Shown in pieces: positions 54,014-63,714 of a stretch of DNA of 64,000 nt (position 1 is the first letter of the stretch; the number at the start of each line of letters is the position of its first letter). Location: assembly GCF_000498755.1 (NCBI RefSeq), contig NZ_AXUS01000003.1, positions 109,101 through 173,100 on the forward strand, in the 5' to 3' direction. The stretch is from Clostridioides mangenotii TR (GTDB lineage Bacteria; Bacillota; Clostridia; Peptostreptococcales; Peptostreptococcaceae). Below the pieces are notes generated by a model that saw only the letters and a list, made by a program, of their open reading frames with translations, was not told the origin of the DNA and did not search any database. The position numbers and the translations under genes were made by a program.

Positions 54014-56998
54014 TTATCTGTTAATTTGTGACGAAAAATTCATGTTATTAGAAGATTGCTCTGCTTTGTTTGGCTCTTTTTTATCAGATTTTTTGTCTTT
54101 CTCTTTGTCACTGTTATCAAGAAGTCCCATATAAGCACCTATTACTTCTCTCGATGGTAAAAGTGAGAATGCACTTGAGTTTCCCTGTGGGATAACACAA
54201 ATTACTGCAATCTCAGGATCATCTGCTGGTGCAAATGATACACTCCACGAGAATGAAGCGTAGTCAGCTTTATATTTATCTATTTGCTCATCAGTTAAAT
54301 CTTGATTTAATTCTTTCATAGCTTTTCTCAAGTAAGAGGCATTAATTTTGTCCGTATCATCCAACTTAACTTTTACACCATCTTTTAACTGTTCTTCTAA
54401 TTTTTCTCTTTCTTTTTCATCTAATTTTTTATCTTTTAAATTTTCTTTAATTTCATTTTCTTTTTCTTTTGATAATTCTTTTTCTTTTTCTTTTTTGAAC
54501 TTATCTGCAAGCTTTTCAGCGTCCTTAAGATCTACAGAATAAGATTTTATATGACTCTTTAGGTATTCATACTCATTTTCCGTTGGTATTTTTCCACTTT
54601 TCTCTGCTGTACCAGTCTTTGATGCTACTTCCACAGGGAAGTTTGCATAGACCCCTTTACCAGAACCTTGAGTAGAAACTAGTTTCATACCTTTTACAAG
54701 TTCTTTTATATTTTCCGGATGTTTAAATGGAATTTTTGTAGATTTTTTTTCAACAGTTTTAGATTTTGAATAATCACTAGATACAGACTTTTCTACAACA
54801 GTCAAGTCTACTAGATTTCCTCCATTTGCTACAGCTGCTATAGCTCTAGCCATCTGAGCTGGCGTATACGCATTTTCCCCTTGTCCAATCGCTAAGTTAA
54901 ATGTATCCGCTACACTCCATTTCGCAAAGTTTAAATAACTGAATACTATTGAATCGGCATTAGGCTCAATTCTATCTTCTTTTACCTTAAGCTTTTTTAG
55001 TCTCTTCATAGCTTCTACTCTGCCTGGAGTCTTTTCTTCTGCTGCCCATCCTACAATTTCATCAATTCTCTTTTCAAATTCTTTAGGGTTTTTAGCTTTT
55101 GTTATATCCGTAAAGTCGTTTGCCATCTTTTTCATCAGCTCTGTCTTAAGCATAGTTTGAGTTGCTTCTAATTTATCTTTAGTATTAGGGACCCTGCCAA
55201 ATCTCTCTTCTATCTGTCTTCCAAGTCCTGTACTTTCATCAAGCCCAAACATTTTTGCGACCTCAAGTACTTTATCAGCTCCCATATTTATACCGGGATC
55301 ATTTGAACCTATCCAGTTTTTGCCTGAAGCTACAGTATAGAAGTATATATTACAAGATTCTTGTATAGCTTTATATAAGTTTGTAATACCATGGTTTCCT
55401 TTACCGTGGTTCCAAATGTAGTCCCCAAATGTCTGACCTCCTAGTCGTATAACCCCTGTATCCGCTATAGAGTAATTTGGATCCAGTCCATTTTCTAATG
55501 CTGCCATACCAGTTATTATCTTAAATGTTGATCCCGGCTGGAATGCACCTTGTGATACTAAGTTTAAAAGAGGACTAGCCGCTAATAAATCATTTTGATT
55601 TTCTGGTTGCAGTGCTTTGTAATCTTTTGAACTTATTCCTGTTGCAAACTTATTTGGATCGTAATCTGGATAACTTGCTGAAGCTAACACTTCTCCTGTT
55701 TTAACATCAAGTGCTATTATAGCTCCTGATTTGGCTTCACCAGCATAAGTAGCTACAGCCTTATTTCCAAATTTACTTTTAAAAGTTCCACCTTTTGTAG
55801 CAACTTCTACAATTTGTTTTAGAGAACTTTCTGCCACTTCCTGAAGATCTTTATCCAAACTAAGGTATACAGTATCTCCAGATTTAGGTTCCTTCGATTC
55901 TATCTCTTTGCTTATTCTTCCTAGAGCATCTACCTGAACCATCTTATATCCATCTTTACCTTTTAGTAAACCTTCATAGCTCTTCTCTATTCCTGAAAGA
56001 CCTATCATATCCTTTTTAGAATATCCCTTGGCTACATATTCTTCTTCTTGTGTAGATGGTATTTTTCCAACATACCCAAGAACATGAGATGCTAAAGATT
56101 TGTTTGGATAGTCTCTAACAGGCTCAATAGCTACAGAAACTCCTACTAAATCCATTGCACTTTCTTCAATTTGTGCTATTGCAGTTTCATCTATATCCTT
56201 TGCTATCGTTACAGGATTGTACTGTGAATAACCTTGCGATTTAACTAGATCTCTAACAACCAGTATTTTTCTTGCATCTACATCGCTTAAACTTTTATCT
56301 ATATTTAGAGATTCGCTATTTCTTATTTCTACAAATGCCTCTCTAGCACTAGGTATACTATCTTTTATTTTGTAACTTTCTAGCCAATCCTTCTTGTCTC
56401 TCTGGTCTGTAAAAGTCCAAGTTTTAACTAAAATCGGTGGATAGTATCCATTTTCATTTAGTTTTTGCTGCAATTTTACAGGTTCTAAATCCCTCTCAGA
56501 GCTTGTTAAAACTCCTTCTTTAATCGCCTTATCCACCAAGAAGTAAAAACTCTTTTTGGCATTATAATTTAAAGGGATTTTATTTTCTTTCTTGTAATCA
56601 TTTATATTTCTGTCAAATGTATAAAAGTATTTACCATTTTCGACGTAAATAGGAAATTCGTCTACATACTCTTCATTGTTTTTCTCTAAAAGTTCGATAA
56701 GTTTTAAAGAAATTTCATTTGCTTTTTCTTCACCGTTTTTGTTTAAATCATTTCCAGATATCTGAACAGTGAATAAATTTTTATTTCCTGCAAGCAATCT
56801 TCCGTATCTATCTCTAATCTCTCCCCTAGGAGCTTCAATTAATAGTTTCTTGTAAGTTTTATTTTCAGCTAGCTCGGAGTAATGAGCATGTTTAAAGGTA
56901 GTCATGTACAGAATTTTTGCAAAGATTATGATAAATACTATTATTATTATTTTCTTTATAGTTGAAAGTCTATCAATCTGTTTATTTTCATCCATCAT
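54014..56998 (-). CDS. mrdA: Class B penicillin-binding protein 2 (elongasome transpeptidase)
   Basis: A 994-residue transpeptidase with one N-terminal helix (about 12-30), a pedestal domain containing APRGEIRDRYG, and a transpeptidase domain. The active site shows SxxK in QPGSTFKIITG (about S490), SxN at ESCN (about 548), and KTG in VASKTGTAEK (about 794). It is far longer than the 600-700 residues of typical PBP2. One extra block lies between SxN and KTG (about 560-690), and a Lys/Glu coiled coil lies after KTG (about 820-910) before FAPADDPEIAV resumes. Related clostridia have long PBP2 too. It sits between mreD and minC. Confidence 0.93.
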   Translation of the reverse strand: MMDENKQIDRLSTIKKIIIIVFIIIFAKILYMTTFKHAHYSELAENKTYKKLLIEAPRGEIRDRYGRLLAGNKNLFTVQISGNDLNKNGEEKANEISLKLIELLEKNNEEYVDEFPIYVENGKYFYTFDRNINDYKKENKIPLNYNAKKSFYFLVDKAIKEGVLTSSERDLEPVKLQQKLNENGYYPPILVKTWTFTDQRDKKDWLESYKIKDSIPSAREAFVEIRNSESLNIDKSLSDVDARKILVVRDLVKSQGYSQYNPVTIAKDIDETAIAQIEESAMDLVGVSVAIEPVRDYPNKSLASHVLGYVGKIPSTQEEEYVAKGYSKKDMIGLSGIEKSYEGLLKGKDGYKMVQVDALGRISKEIESKEPKSGDTVYLSLDKDLQEVAESSLKQIVEVATKGGTFKSKFGNKAVATYAGEAKSGAIIALDVKTGEVLASASYPDYDPNKFATGISSKDYKALQPENQNDLLAASPLLNLVSQGAFQPGSTFKIITGMAALENGLDPNYSIADTGVIRLGGQTFGDYIWNHGKGNHGITNLYKAIQESCNIYFYTVASGKNWIGSNDPGINMGADKVLEVAKMFGLDESTGLGRQIEERFGRVPNTKDKLEATQTMLKTELMKKMANDFTDITKAKNPKEFEKRIDEIVGWAAEEKTPGRVEAMKRLKKLKVKEDRIEPNADSIVFSYLNFAKWSVADTFNLAIGQGENAYTPAQMARAIAAVANGGNLVDLTVVEKSVSSDYSKSKTVEKKSTKIPFKHPENIKELVKGMKLVSTQGSGKGVYANFPVEVASKTGTAEKSGKIPTENEYEYLKSHIKSYSVDLKDAEKLADKFKKEKEKELSKEKENEIKENLKDKKLDEKEREKLEEQLKDGVKVKLDDTDKINASYLRKAMKELNQDLTDEQIDKYKADYASFSWSVSFAPADDPEIAVICVIPQGNSSAFSLLPSREVIGAYMGLLDNSDKEKDKKSDKKEPNKAEQSSNNMNFSSQINR

Positions 56999-57006
56999 AT
57001 CACCAA

Positions 57007-57495
57007 CTAATCTTCTTTTAGTTTTAGCACAAATTTTCGAGATAATCTATACAGTATTAAACTGACAAATCCATTTGCTAGCGGTGCTATAAATAACCCC
57101 TTAATAGCCAATGTAAGTATCCCAAAACTGTGATAAATTATACTGGACATCGCTATATTTACAACAGAGTCAAGCATAGTCGCTAAAACAACCAATATAA
57201 ATATCGTGCTGTAACTATCTTTATACAATTTTTCTCTCATATAGCCTATAACATATGCGACTGCAAATAGTATCAAGGCATTTACACCAAATATACCACC
57301 TACAGTTATATCTTTTACTATACCTAGAATAGCCGCGACAATTCCACCTTCAAGTCCATCTAAATACAGAGATATAAACGTTACATATATAAGAATCAAA
57401 TTTATACTTATTCCAAATATATTTATATAATTAAAAATACTGTTTTCAACTATTACAAGCAATAATCCCAATACGCAAAGCAAAACTTTTTTCAT
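57007..57495 (-). CDS. mreD: Rod shape-determining protein MreD
   Basis: A 162-residue membrane protein with about five to six helices. It is identified mainly by hydrophobic profile, family start (LLCVLGLLLVIVENSIF) and its position directly after mreC and before PBP2. It is part of the elongation complex. Confidence 0.9.
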   Translation of the reverse strand: MKKVLLCVLGLLLVIVENSIFNYINIFGISINLILIYVTFISLYLDGLEGGIVAAILGIVKDITVGGIFGVNALILFAVAYVIGYMREKLYKDSYSTIFILVVLATMLDSVVNIAMSSIIYHSFGILTLAIKGLFIAPLANGFVSLILYRLSRKFVLKLKED

Positions 57496-57498
57496 AGT

Positions 57499-58410
57499 TT
57501 ATTTTCCCCTTTGCTCTATATTTCTCGGTTCAACTATTACGACATCGTCTATATTTTTAAAGTTTACATAAGGTTTAATAACTACATATTTCAGCGAGTT
57601 ATTTTTGTCATCAATAACCTTTTCAACCTCTCCTATAGGTATACCTTCTGGAAATATACCAAGTCCTGATGTCACAACAACATCACCTTGAACAACATCG
57701 TATGATGAATCAAACATGTATCCTTGTAAATAGCCTTTACTATTGTATTTTTCTTTATCTTCAATATTGGTGTTCTGTGTAATTATTCCTTTAGAATTAT
57801 CATTCTTTGATAATTTAAAGCTTATTGATGCCTTTGAGTCCAAAAGAGATATAGCCTTGCTGTAGTTTCCTGAAACATCGTATACAAAACCTACTAAACC
57901 TCTTCCATTCATAATAATGCTATCTTTTCTTACGCCAGAACTCTTGCCAGCTGCCAAAACCATACTATTGTACCAGTTGCCGTCATTTTTTTCGACTACA
58001 GTAGTTGCAATACTAGTTGCTTTATACTCTTCCTCTACAAAGTTAAGAGACTTTTTTAATTCCTCAAGAGATTCAGATTTGTCTAGTTTTCCGTTTAATT
58101 TTATTATTTCATCCTTAAGTTTTTCGTTTTCTTTTTCTAATTTATTAGCTTTATCTGCATTTGACTTAAATTTGAAAATATCGCCTATATTATCTGAAAA
58201 AAATGAAAATCCTTTGTTTACACTACCTCCTACACTCGTAACTCCGTCACTTACCGGCCTAGTAGCTATAGGATTTGTCCCAGAAAACTTAAAAACTGAT
58301 ATCCCTACAATTCCAATTAAAGTGATAGCAACTACGCCTGTCGCTATCACTTTAACGTTAATCTTTTTTTTACCCTTTTTATTTTTGTCAAATCTCAAGG
58401 TTAACACCAA
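57499..58410 (-). CDS. mreC: Rod shape-determining protein MreC
   Basis: A 303-residue protein with a basic cytoplasmic tail, one membrane helix (about residues 22-42), a coiled coil (ADKANKLEKENEKLKDEI) and the extracytoplasmic beta domain with VEKNDGNWYNSMVLAAGKSSGV and the later SGLGIFPEGIPIGEV signature. It binds PBP2 and MreD. The frame starts with TTG (58410) followed by GTG and, four codons in, another TTG; the start is uncertain by a few codons. Four bases separate it from mreB. Confidence 0.94.
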   Translation of the reverse strand: MVLTLRFDKNKKGKKKINVKVIATGVVAITLIGIVGISVFKFSGTNPIATRPVSDGVTSVGGSVNKGFSFFSDNIGDIFKFKSNADKANKLEKENEKLKDEIIKLNGKLDKSESLEELKKSLNFVEEEYKATSIATTVVEKNDGNWYNSMVLAAGKSSGVRKDSIIMNGRGLVGFVYDVSGNYSKAISLLDSKASISFKLSKNDNSKGIITQNTNIEDKEKYNSKGYLQGYMFDSSYDVVQGDVVVTSGLGIFPEGIPIGEVEKVIDDKNNSLKYVVIKPYVNFKNIDDVVIVEPRNIEQRGK

Positions 58411-58413
58411 CCT

Positions 58414-59484
58414 TTACTTCCTAGCATTCATCATCAATACTTTTTCAAATATCTCTTGATCTTCTACAGATTTACCAGTTCCAAGTGCCACACAGTCAAG
58501 TGGCGCATCTGCTATTTGTACTTGCATACCAGTTTCTTGATTTATTAACTTGTCCAAACCTCTAAGAAGTGCCCCTCCACCTGTCAGCATAATTCCATTT
58601 TCCATTATATCCGATGCCAACTCTGGTGGTGTCTTTTCTAAAGTTGATCTTATTGCATCTACTATTGAGCTAATTGGCTCTTTTAATGCTTCTCTAACCT
58701 CAGTTGAACAGATTTCTATTGTTTTAGGTAGTCCAGATATTAAATCTCTACCTCTTATTTGCATATTTGTCTCTTGATCTTCTTTGTACGTTGATCCAAT
58801 TGTTATTTTTACATTTTCCGCTGTTCTTTCACCTATCATAAGGTTGTACTCTTTTTTAACGTAGCTTACTATAGACTCGTCAAATTCGTCTCCACCTATT
58901 CTGATAGACTTAGCAGTAACAATACCTCCCAGAGATATTACAGCTATTTCTGTTGTACCTCCACCGATATCTACTACCATATTTCCTTCTGGCTCTTCAA
59001 CTTTTAGATTAGCCCCTATTGCAGCTGCCATAGGTTCTTCTATTAGATAAGCATCTCTTGCTCCAGCATTTCTAGCAGCTTCCTCTATAGCTCTTTTTTC
59101 TACTTCCGTTACTCCGAAAGGAACACAAATAGCGATTCTAGGATTAATAACTCCTTTTTTATCCGCAGCTTTCTGTATAAAATAGCTAAGCATCGATTGT
59201 GTAATATCAAAATCGGCTATAACTCCGTCTTTCATTGGTCTTATAGCAACTATATTTCCTGGAGTTCTACCTATCATTTTTTTAGCTTCTTCTCCAACAG
59301 CTAAAACCTCTTTGGTGTCATCTCTAATAGCGACAACCGAAGGCTCTCTAACTACGATATTTTGACCTTTTATGTAAACTAACGTATTAGCAGTACCCAA
59401 GTCTATCCCCATATCCTTTGTAACTTTTTTAAATCCACCAAACCATGATTTTTTCTCTTTTTTCTCTTTTTTTTCTTTAGCCAT
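58414..59484 (-). CDS. mreB: Rod shape-determining protein MreB
   Basis: A 356-residue actin-like ATPase that forms filaments guiding wall synthesis. The phosphate-1 motif is [10 protein letters not shown], the connect region and phosphate-2 are [16 protein letters not shown], and the adenosine motif is [15 protein letters not shown]. The start is the ATG at 59484 with GAAGGAG before it, not the ATG at 59514. It begins with about 20 extra residues, a Lys/Glu-rich stretch followed by [13 protein letters not shown], which could be a membrane-binding helix. Next come mreC, mreD and the PBP2 gene. Confidence 0.96.
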   Translation of the reverse strand: MAKEKKEKKEKKSWFGGFKKVTKDMGIDLGTANTLVYIKGQNIVVREPSVVAIRDDTKEVLAVGEEAKKMIGRTPGNIVAIRPMKDGVIADFDITQSMLSYFIQKAADKKGVINPRIAICVPFGVTEVEKRAIEEAARNAGARDAYLIEEPMAAAIGANLKVEEPEGNMVVDIGGGTTEIAVISLGGIVTAKSIRIGGDEFDESIVSYVKKEYNLMIGERTAENVKITIGSTYKEDQETNMQIRGRDLISGLPKTIEICSTEVREALKEPISSIVDAIRSTLEKTPPELASDIMENGIMLTGGGALLRGLDKLINQETGMQVQIADAPLDCVALGTGKSVEDQEIFEKVLMMNARK

Positions 59485-59510
59485 TATTAAATGCTCCTTC
59501 CATATATAAA

Positions 59511-60218
59511 TCAAATTAACATATTTTCTTTAAAACTAAAATAATTTCCATCTCCAATTATTATGTGGTCTAGGATTCCAATCCCTAAAATTTCACCGCA
59601 TTTTACCAACCTGCTCGTTATACTTTTATCTTCACTAGAAGGTTCTACATATCCAGATGGATGGTTGTGTATTAAGATTATTTTATTAGTACTTCTTTTG
59701 ATTGCTTCTTTAAAAACTTCTCTAGGATGAACCAATGATGAATTTAAAGTTCCAACTGATATTTCCACATCAGATATAACTTCATTTTTAGTGTTTAAAA
59801 GAATAGTTTTGAATACTTCTTTGTCTAAAAACCTTAAACTATCTACATAGCATTTATATACATCCCATGGATCGTTTATTTTGTGTTTTAAGGGCTTATA
59901 CGATGCTATCCTTACTCCAAGTTCAAGTGCAGCTTTAATTTGTGCTGCTTTGGATATTCCTATGCCTTCTATTTCACATAACTCTTCTATTGTCATATGC
60001 TCTAGATTTCTAATCCCTTGTGCATCTGTATTTATAATCTTATTTGCAAGATCTATCGCATTCATCTTTATTGTACCGGTTCTAAGTATTATAGCCAGTA
60101 GCTCTGAATTAGATAAACTTTTTATGCCGTTAATAAGCATCTTTTCTCTCGGTCTTTCCTCTAACGTCATTTTTTTCATAGTAATATTAGAATTAAATGA
60201 CTGTTTCAGTAAAATCAC
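59511..60218 (-). CDS. radC: RadC family JAB-domain protein
   Basis: The 235-residue protein has an N-terminal helix-hairpin-helix segment ([20 protein letters not shown]) and a C-terminal JAMM/MPN+ metal site, [14 protein letters not shown], with the upstream Glu/His. It is called a DNA repair protein by tradition, but its true activity is unsettled. The start is a GTG whose GTGA overlaps the maf stop. An internal ATG at 60179 ([10 protein letters not shown]) is an alternative start and would match many homologues. Confidence 0.92.
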   Translation of the reverse strand: MILLKQSFNSNITMKKMTLEERPREKMLINGIKSLSNSELLAIILRTGTIKMNAIDLANKIINTDAQGIRNLEHMTIEELCEIEGIGISKAAQIKAALELGVRIASYKPLKHKINDPWDVYKCYVDSLRFLDKEVFKTILLNTKNEVISDVEISVGTLNSSLVHPREVFKEAIKRSTNKIILIHNHPSGYVEPSSEDKSITSRLVKCGEILGIGILDHIIIGDGNYFSFKENMLI

Positions 60219-60799
60219 GCTCCATAAAAAAGATTTATATCAAAATACTTGATTAATAAATCACTGAGTTTAGAAATTGGAAGCCCAACTATATTAAAAT
60301 AGTCGCCTTTAATTTCATCAACCAACAATGCACCATACCCTTGTATGCCGTAAGCACCTGCTTTATCCTGGAACTCTCCTGTCTTTAAATAATCTGAGAT
60401 TACTTTATCTGACAAGTGCTTGAATTTAACTTCACTGACAACATAGTCCACTACTTTTTTATTCTCAGCTATATTTATTAAACTAATTCCAGTTACGACT
60501 TGATGCTCTCTACCAGACAAACTATTTAGTGTTTTATACGCATCAGATTCATCTTTAGGCTTACCAAGGATCATATCATTAAGTACAACAATAGTATCTG
60601 CTGCAATAACCAAGTCCCCTTGGTTTTTACTCGCAACGTCTGTCCCCTTTTCTAATGCCAATCTTACTACTGCCTGAACAGGCGACTCATGTCCTAATAT
60701 AACCTCGTCTATTTCACTCTTAATTATATTAAATTTTACATTATAGTTCTCCAGTATTTCTTTTCTTCTTGGAGAAGCCGACGCCAAGACTATATTCAT
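60215..60799 (-). CDS. maf: Maf-family nucleoside triphosphate pyrophosphatase
   Basis: A 194-residue cytoplasmic house-cleaning enzyme that hydrolyses dTTP, UTP or modified nucleotides. It starts MNIVLASASPRRKEIL, has VIAADTIVVLNDMILGKPKDE, and SGREHQVVTGI, with the later DKAGAYGIQGYGALLV. It is the first gene of the maf-radC-mreBCD cluster seen here and overlaps radC by four bases. Confidence 0.95.
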   Translation of the reverse strand: MNIVLASASPRRKEILENYNVKFNIIKSEIDEVILGHESPVQAVVRLALEKGTDVASKNQGDLVIAADTIVVLNDMILGKPKDESDAYKTLNSLSGREHQVVTGISLINIAENKKVVDYVVSEVKFKHLSDKVISDYLKTGEFQDKAGAYGIQGYGALLVDEIKGDYFNIVGLPISKLSDLLIKYFDINLFYGA

Positions 60800-60935
60800 T
60801 AGTTCACCTCATCTGTACGTAAATTTGTACCTATTAAGTCTATCATTATATTGTAAAAATATCAACAGAAATGTCGAACCTTTTTTAATATAATATCGTT
60901 ATCTTTCACAGCAATAACAAATGTTTCCACTAAAA

Positions 60936-60963
60936 AAGGGTATGGATTTTCTCCCATACCCTT
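60936..60963 (-). terminator. Terminator of the rnf operon
   Basis: AAGGGTATGG (60936-60945) pairs with CCATACCCTT (60954-60963). On the minus strand TTTTTAGTG follows, downstream of the rnfB remnant. Confidence 0.85.
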
Positions 60964-60975
60964 ATTCTATCCAAA

Positions 60976-61115
60976 TTAAATTGTTTTAATAGCTTTCTTC
61001 GGACATTTTTCAACGCATAAATGACATGCAGCACACTTTACTGGGCCTATTCTATGCATAGAATTTACATTGCTTTTTGCAAATTAAACATTTTATACAA
61101 TGTTGATCATTAATC
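60976..61115 (-). pseudogene. Decayed 3' extension of rnfB encoding two extra [4Fe-4S] motifs
   Basis: Directly after the rnfB stop, one frame reads DQHCIKCLICKKQCKFYA then stops. A second frame reads RIGPVKCAACHLCVEKCPKK and ends AIKTI-stop at 60976. Each has a full CxxCxxCxxxC ferredoxin pattern. Joining RnfB to the first block and the first to the second needs two separate frame changes (each a one-base loss or two-base gain). RnfB proteins of some clostridia have more ferredoxin modules than this one, so this is probably the decayed last module. Confidence 0.7.
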
Positions 61116-61925
61116 TTAACTTATGTGTTGTTTTGTTATATCTCCTTTGATAACTTTTGTAGGGCACTTTTTAACACATTCCATACACTCTACACACTTA
61201 TCGTAGTCAATTCTAGCAATCTTATCTTCGAATATAATAGCGTCGTATTTACATGCTTTAACACACATTCCACAACCTATACATCCAACTATACATTTCT
61301 CTTTTACATTTTTTCCAAACTCTTTGCTGTTACACTCAACAACTACTTCTTTGTTAGCTGGTTTTTCTTTTATAATCGCTTTAGGACATACTTCAATACA
61401 TTTTCCACAGTTAACACATTTTTCTTCATCTACTACAGCTATACCATCTTTAACAGTTATAGCGTCAAATTTACAAGCATCTTTACATGTTCCAAGACCT
61501 AAACAACCGAATTTACAAGTTTTTGCACCTGAGTTTAAAACATTTGCTGTTCTACAATCAGTTATTCCTTCGTATTCGTATTTATTCTTAGCACTTGCAC
61601 AATCGCCTTTACATATTACTTTTGCAACTTTTCTTTCACCAGTTTCAGCTACAATTCCCATTATTTCTCCAACTTTAGCTGCTACATCTGCCCCACCAAC
61701 AGGACAACCATTTACTGGTGCTTTTCCTTCCACAACTGCCGTCGCAAGTCCTCCACATCCTGGGAATCCACAACCACCGCAGTTTGCTCCTGGAAGAACT
61801 TCAAGTATTGCATCTACTCTTTCATCAGTTTCAACCGCAAACTTCTGAGAAGCAAATGCAAGTACTACTCCGAAGATCAAACCCATGATTCCTAAAACTA
61901 GTACCGAAATTACTATTGTATTCAT
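61116..61925 (-). CDS. rnfB: Rnf complex subunit B (polyferredoxin)
   Basis: The about 269-residue protein has one N-terminal helix (residues 3-24), then a first cluster site ANCGGCGFPGCGG...C. A Cys-rich middle follows (CKGDCASAKNKY, CKFGCLGLGTC KDAC), and then several ferredoxin-like motifs: CVNCGKCIEVCP, CIVGCIGCGMCVKAC and CVECMECVKKCP. It is thought to receive electrons from reduced ferredoxin. GGGGG suits the ATG at 61925 better than that at 61931. Its sequence continues, out of frame, into two more cluster motifs downstream. Confidence 0.95.
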   Translation of the reverse strand: MNTIVISVLVLGIMGLIFGVVLAFASQKFAVETDERVDAILEVLPGANCGGCGFPGCGGLATAVVEGKAPVNGCPVGGADVAAKVGEIMGIVAETGERKVAKVICKGDCASAKNKYEYEGITDCRTANVLNSGAKTCKFGCLGLGTCKDACKFDAITVKDGIAVVDEEKCVNCGKCIEVCPKAIIKEKPANKEVVVECNSKEFGKNVKEKCIVGCIGCGMCVKACKYDAIIFEDKIARIDYDKCVECMECVKKCPTKVIKGDITKQHIS

Positions 61926-61943
61926 ATACATTTACCCCCAATT

Positions 61944-62519
61944 CTATAACTTTATAAGCCCTGTAAAACCTAAGAATGCTATCGACATAAGTCCTGCAGA
62001 GATTAAAGTTATTGGAAATCCTTTAAATGCGTCTGGTATATCTGCAAGTTCTAGTCTCTCTCTTATACCTGCAAATAGTACGATTGCAAGGGTAAAACCT
62101 GCTCCTGCTCCGAACCCATTTATAATAGTTTCAATTAGATTATATCCATTTTGAACGTTAACAAGTGCTATACCAAGTACCGCACAGTTTGTAGTTATAA
62201 GTGGTAAGAAAACCCCAAGAGCTTGGTAAAGCGATGGACTCATTTTCTGTATTACCATTTCAACGAACTGTACTATTGAAGCTATAACTAATATAAATGC
62301 TATTGTTTGCAAAAATTCTGTGTTAGTTTTTACAAGCAGCATTTGAATAAAATATGTTATAAATGACGCCAATGTCAAAACGAAAGTAACTGCAACACCC
62401 ATACCTAAAGCAGTATCAGTCTTTTTAGATACTCCAAGGAATGGACATATCCCCAAGAATTGAGAAGTTATAACGTTATTAACAAGAACAACACTTAAAA
62501 ATAAAAGTATTAAATTCAT
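61944..62519 (-). CDS. rnfA: Rnf complex subunit A
   Basis: A 191-residue integral membrane protein with six helices, homologous to RnfE and NqrE. Conserved stretches are NNVITSQFLGICPFLGVSKK with the intramembrane Cys that may hold an Fe-S cluster with RnfE, and TTNCAVLGIALVN. It lies 18 bases from rnfB. It carries ion and electron flow in the ferredoxin:NAD+ oxidoreductase. Confidence 0.96.
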   Translation of the reverse strand: MNLILLFLSVVLVNNVITSQFLGICPFLGVSKKTDTALGMGVAVTFVLTLASFITYFIQMLLVKTNTEFLQTIAFILVIASIVQFVEMVIQKMSPSLYQALGVFLPLITTNCAVLGIALVNVQNGYNLIETIINGFGAGAGFTLAIVLFAGIRERLELADIPDAFKGFPITLISAGLMSIAFLGFTGLIKL

Positions 62520-62533
62520 TTATCGCACCTCCA

Positions 62534-63127
62534 CTATGCTTTCTTGCCTTTTAATTTATTAAATCCAGCGAATAAAAATCCTAGTGTTAAAAACGCACCT
62601 GGAGGCAATACAAATATTAATATTGGTTGGAATGAAGCCCCAAATAAAGCATATCCAAATATACTACCGTTCCCAAGTAATTCTCTAACTGCTCCTAATA
62701 CTGTAAGTGCTAAACTGAATCCAAGCCCCATACTAATTCCGTCAACTGCTGATGCTACTACTCCATTTTTCGATGCAAAACTCTCTGCACGTGCAAGTAG
62801 TATACAGTTAACAACTATTAGAGGTATATAAAGACCTAAAGCCGCATCTAAAGCTGGCACATAAGCCTTAAGTAACATTCCAACTATTGTAGTAAACGTA
62901 GCTATTACAACGACAAATGCAGGTATTCTTATTTTATCTGGCACTATTTTTCTTATTAGTGAAATAAAAATATTTGCACATAATAGAACCACTGCTGTGG
63001 AAAGCCCCATACCAAGTCCGTTGATCGCTGAAGTAGTTACAGCCAACGTAGGGCACATACCGATAACCTGTACAAACGTTGGGTTCTCATCAATTAGCCC
63101 GTTTTTAAATATCTTAGCTAAGCTCAT
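62534..63127 (-). CDS. rnfE: Rnf complex subunit E
   Basis: A 197-residue six-helix membrane protein, paralogous to RnfA. FVQVIGMCPTLAVTTSAINGLGMG carries one intramembrane Cys and VVNCILLARAESFASKNG the other. The length and motifs match RnfE/NqrD. It sits between rnfG and rnfA in the classical order C-D-G-E-A-B. Confidence 0.96.
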   Translation of the reverse strand: MSLAKIFKNGLIDENPTFVQVIGMCPTLAVTTSAINGLGMGLSTAVVLLCANIFISLIRKIVPDKIRIPAFVVVIATFTTIVGMLLKAYVPALDAALGLYIPLIVVNCILLARAESFASKNGVVASAVDGISMGLGFSLALTVLGAVRELLGNGSIFGYALFGASFQPILIFVLPPGAFLTLGFLFAGFNKLKGKKA

Positions 63128-63141
63128 ATATAACCCTCCTA

Positions 63142-63714
63142 TTATTTATTTAAAGCACTATTATAAACTTCTATTGCAGTATTAACTCCATTAGTTACTG
63201 CTGTAGATGTAATAGTTGCTCCTGATATTGCTAGTATTTGATTTTCTCCTGAAGCACTTCCCTTAGCAACTTCTAAAGCTGCTGCAGTTTTATCTTTATA
63301 CTGATCTATAAAGGCTGGGTCAGCTGCTTTAGATCCTAGTCCTGGAGTTTCAGCCATAGTTCCTGTCTTTACGCCTGTAATTTTACCATCTGTAGATAGT
63401 CCAACCATAAGCTCAATAGCTCCACCATAACCACTTGGTGTAGTTTTTATAGTATAACCAACAACTTCTCCTGAATCATCAAGACCTTCGTATACTTCTG
63501 CAACTATTCCGTCTCCGATACCTTTATATACTGATTCTTTTACCTGTGCAAAATCTTTAGCTTCTGGTAAAACAGCTTGTCTTAATTCATTATTTGCTTG
63601 TATTCCTCTTTGCACTATTATTGGAGACGTTACTTCATTAGTAACTCCAAGTGCTAATGATGCTACCACACAAATTGCAAGTAGGGTAAGGCCTAATTTA
63701 ACCATGCTTTTCAT
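63142..63714 (-). CDS. rnfG: Rnf complex subunit G (FMN-binding)
   Basis: A 190-residue protein with an N-terminal helix (about 5-25) and an extracytoplasmic FMN-binding domain. The covalent FMN is carried by the Thr of the motif ISGATITSTAVTNGV (S-G-A-T), the target of ApbE, which is encoded at 2796. TPGLGSKA is a second conserved stretch. Its ATG overlaps the rnfD stop by one base. Confidence 0.96.
   Translation of the reverse strand: MKSMVKLGLTLLAICVVASLALGVTNEVTSPIIVQRGIQANNELRQAVLPEAKDFAQVKESVYKGIGDGIVAEVYEGLDDSGEVVGYTIKTTPSGYGGAIELMVGLSTDGKITGVKTGTMAETPGLGSKAADPAFIDQYKDKTAAALEVAKGSASGENQILAISGATITSTAVTNGVNTAIEVYNSALNK

Noticed and set aside
57917-58459. 180-codon plus-strand ORF
   Set aside because: Antisense to mreC and the end of mreB; no ribosome site and no family resemblance.
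61324-61848. 174-codon plus-strand ORF
   Set aside because: Antisense to rnfB. Its Pro/Ser-rich translation mirrors Cys/Gly-rich codons on the other strand.
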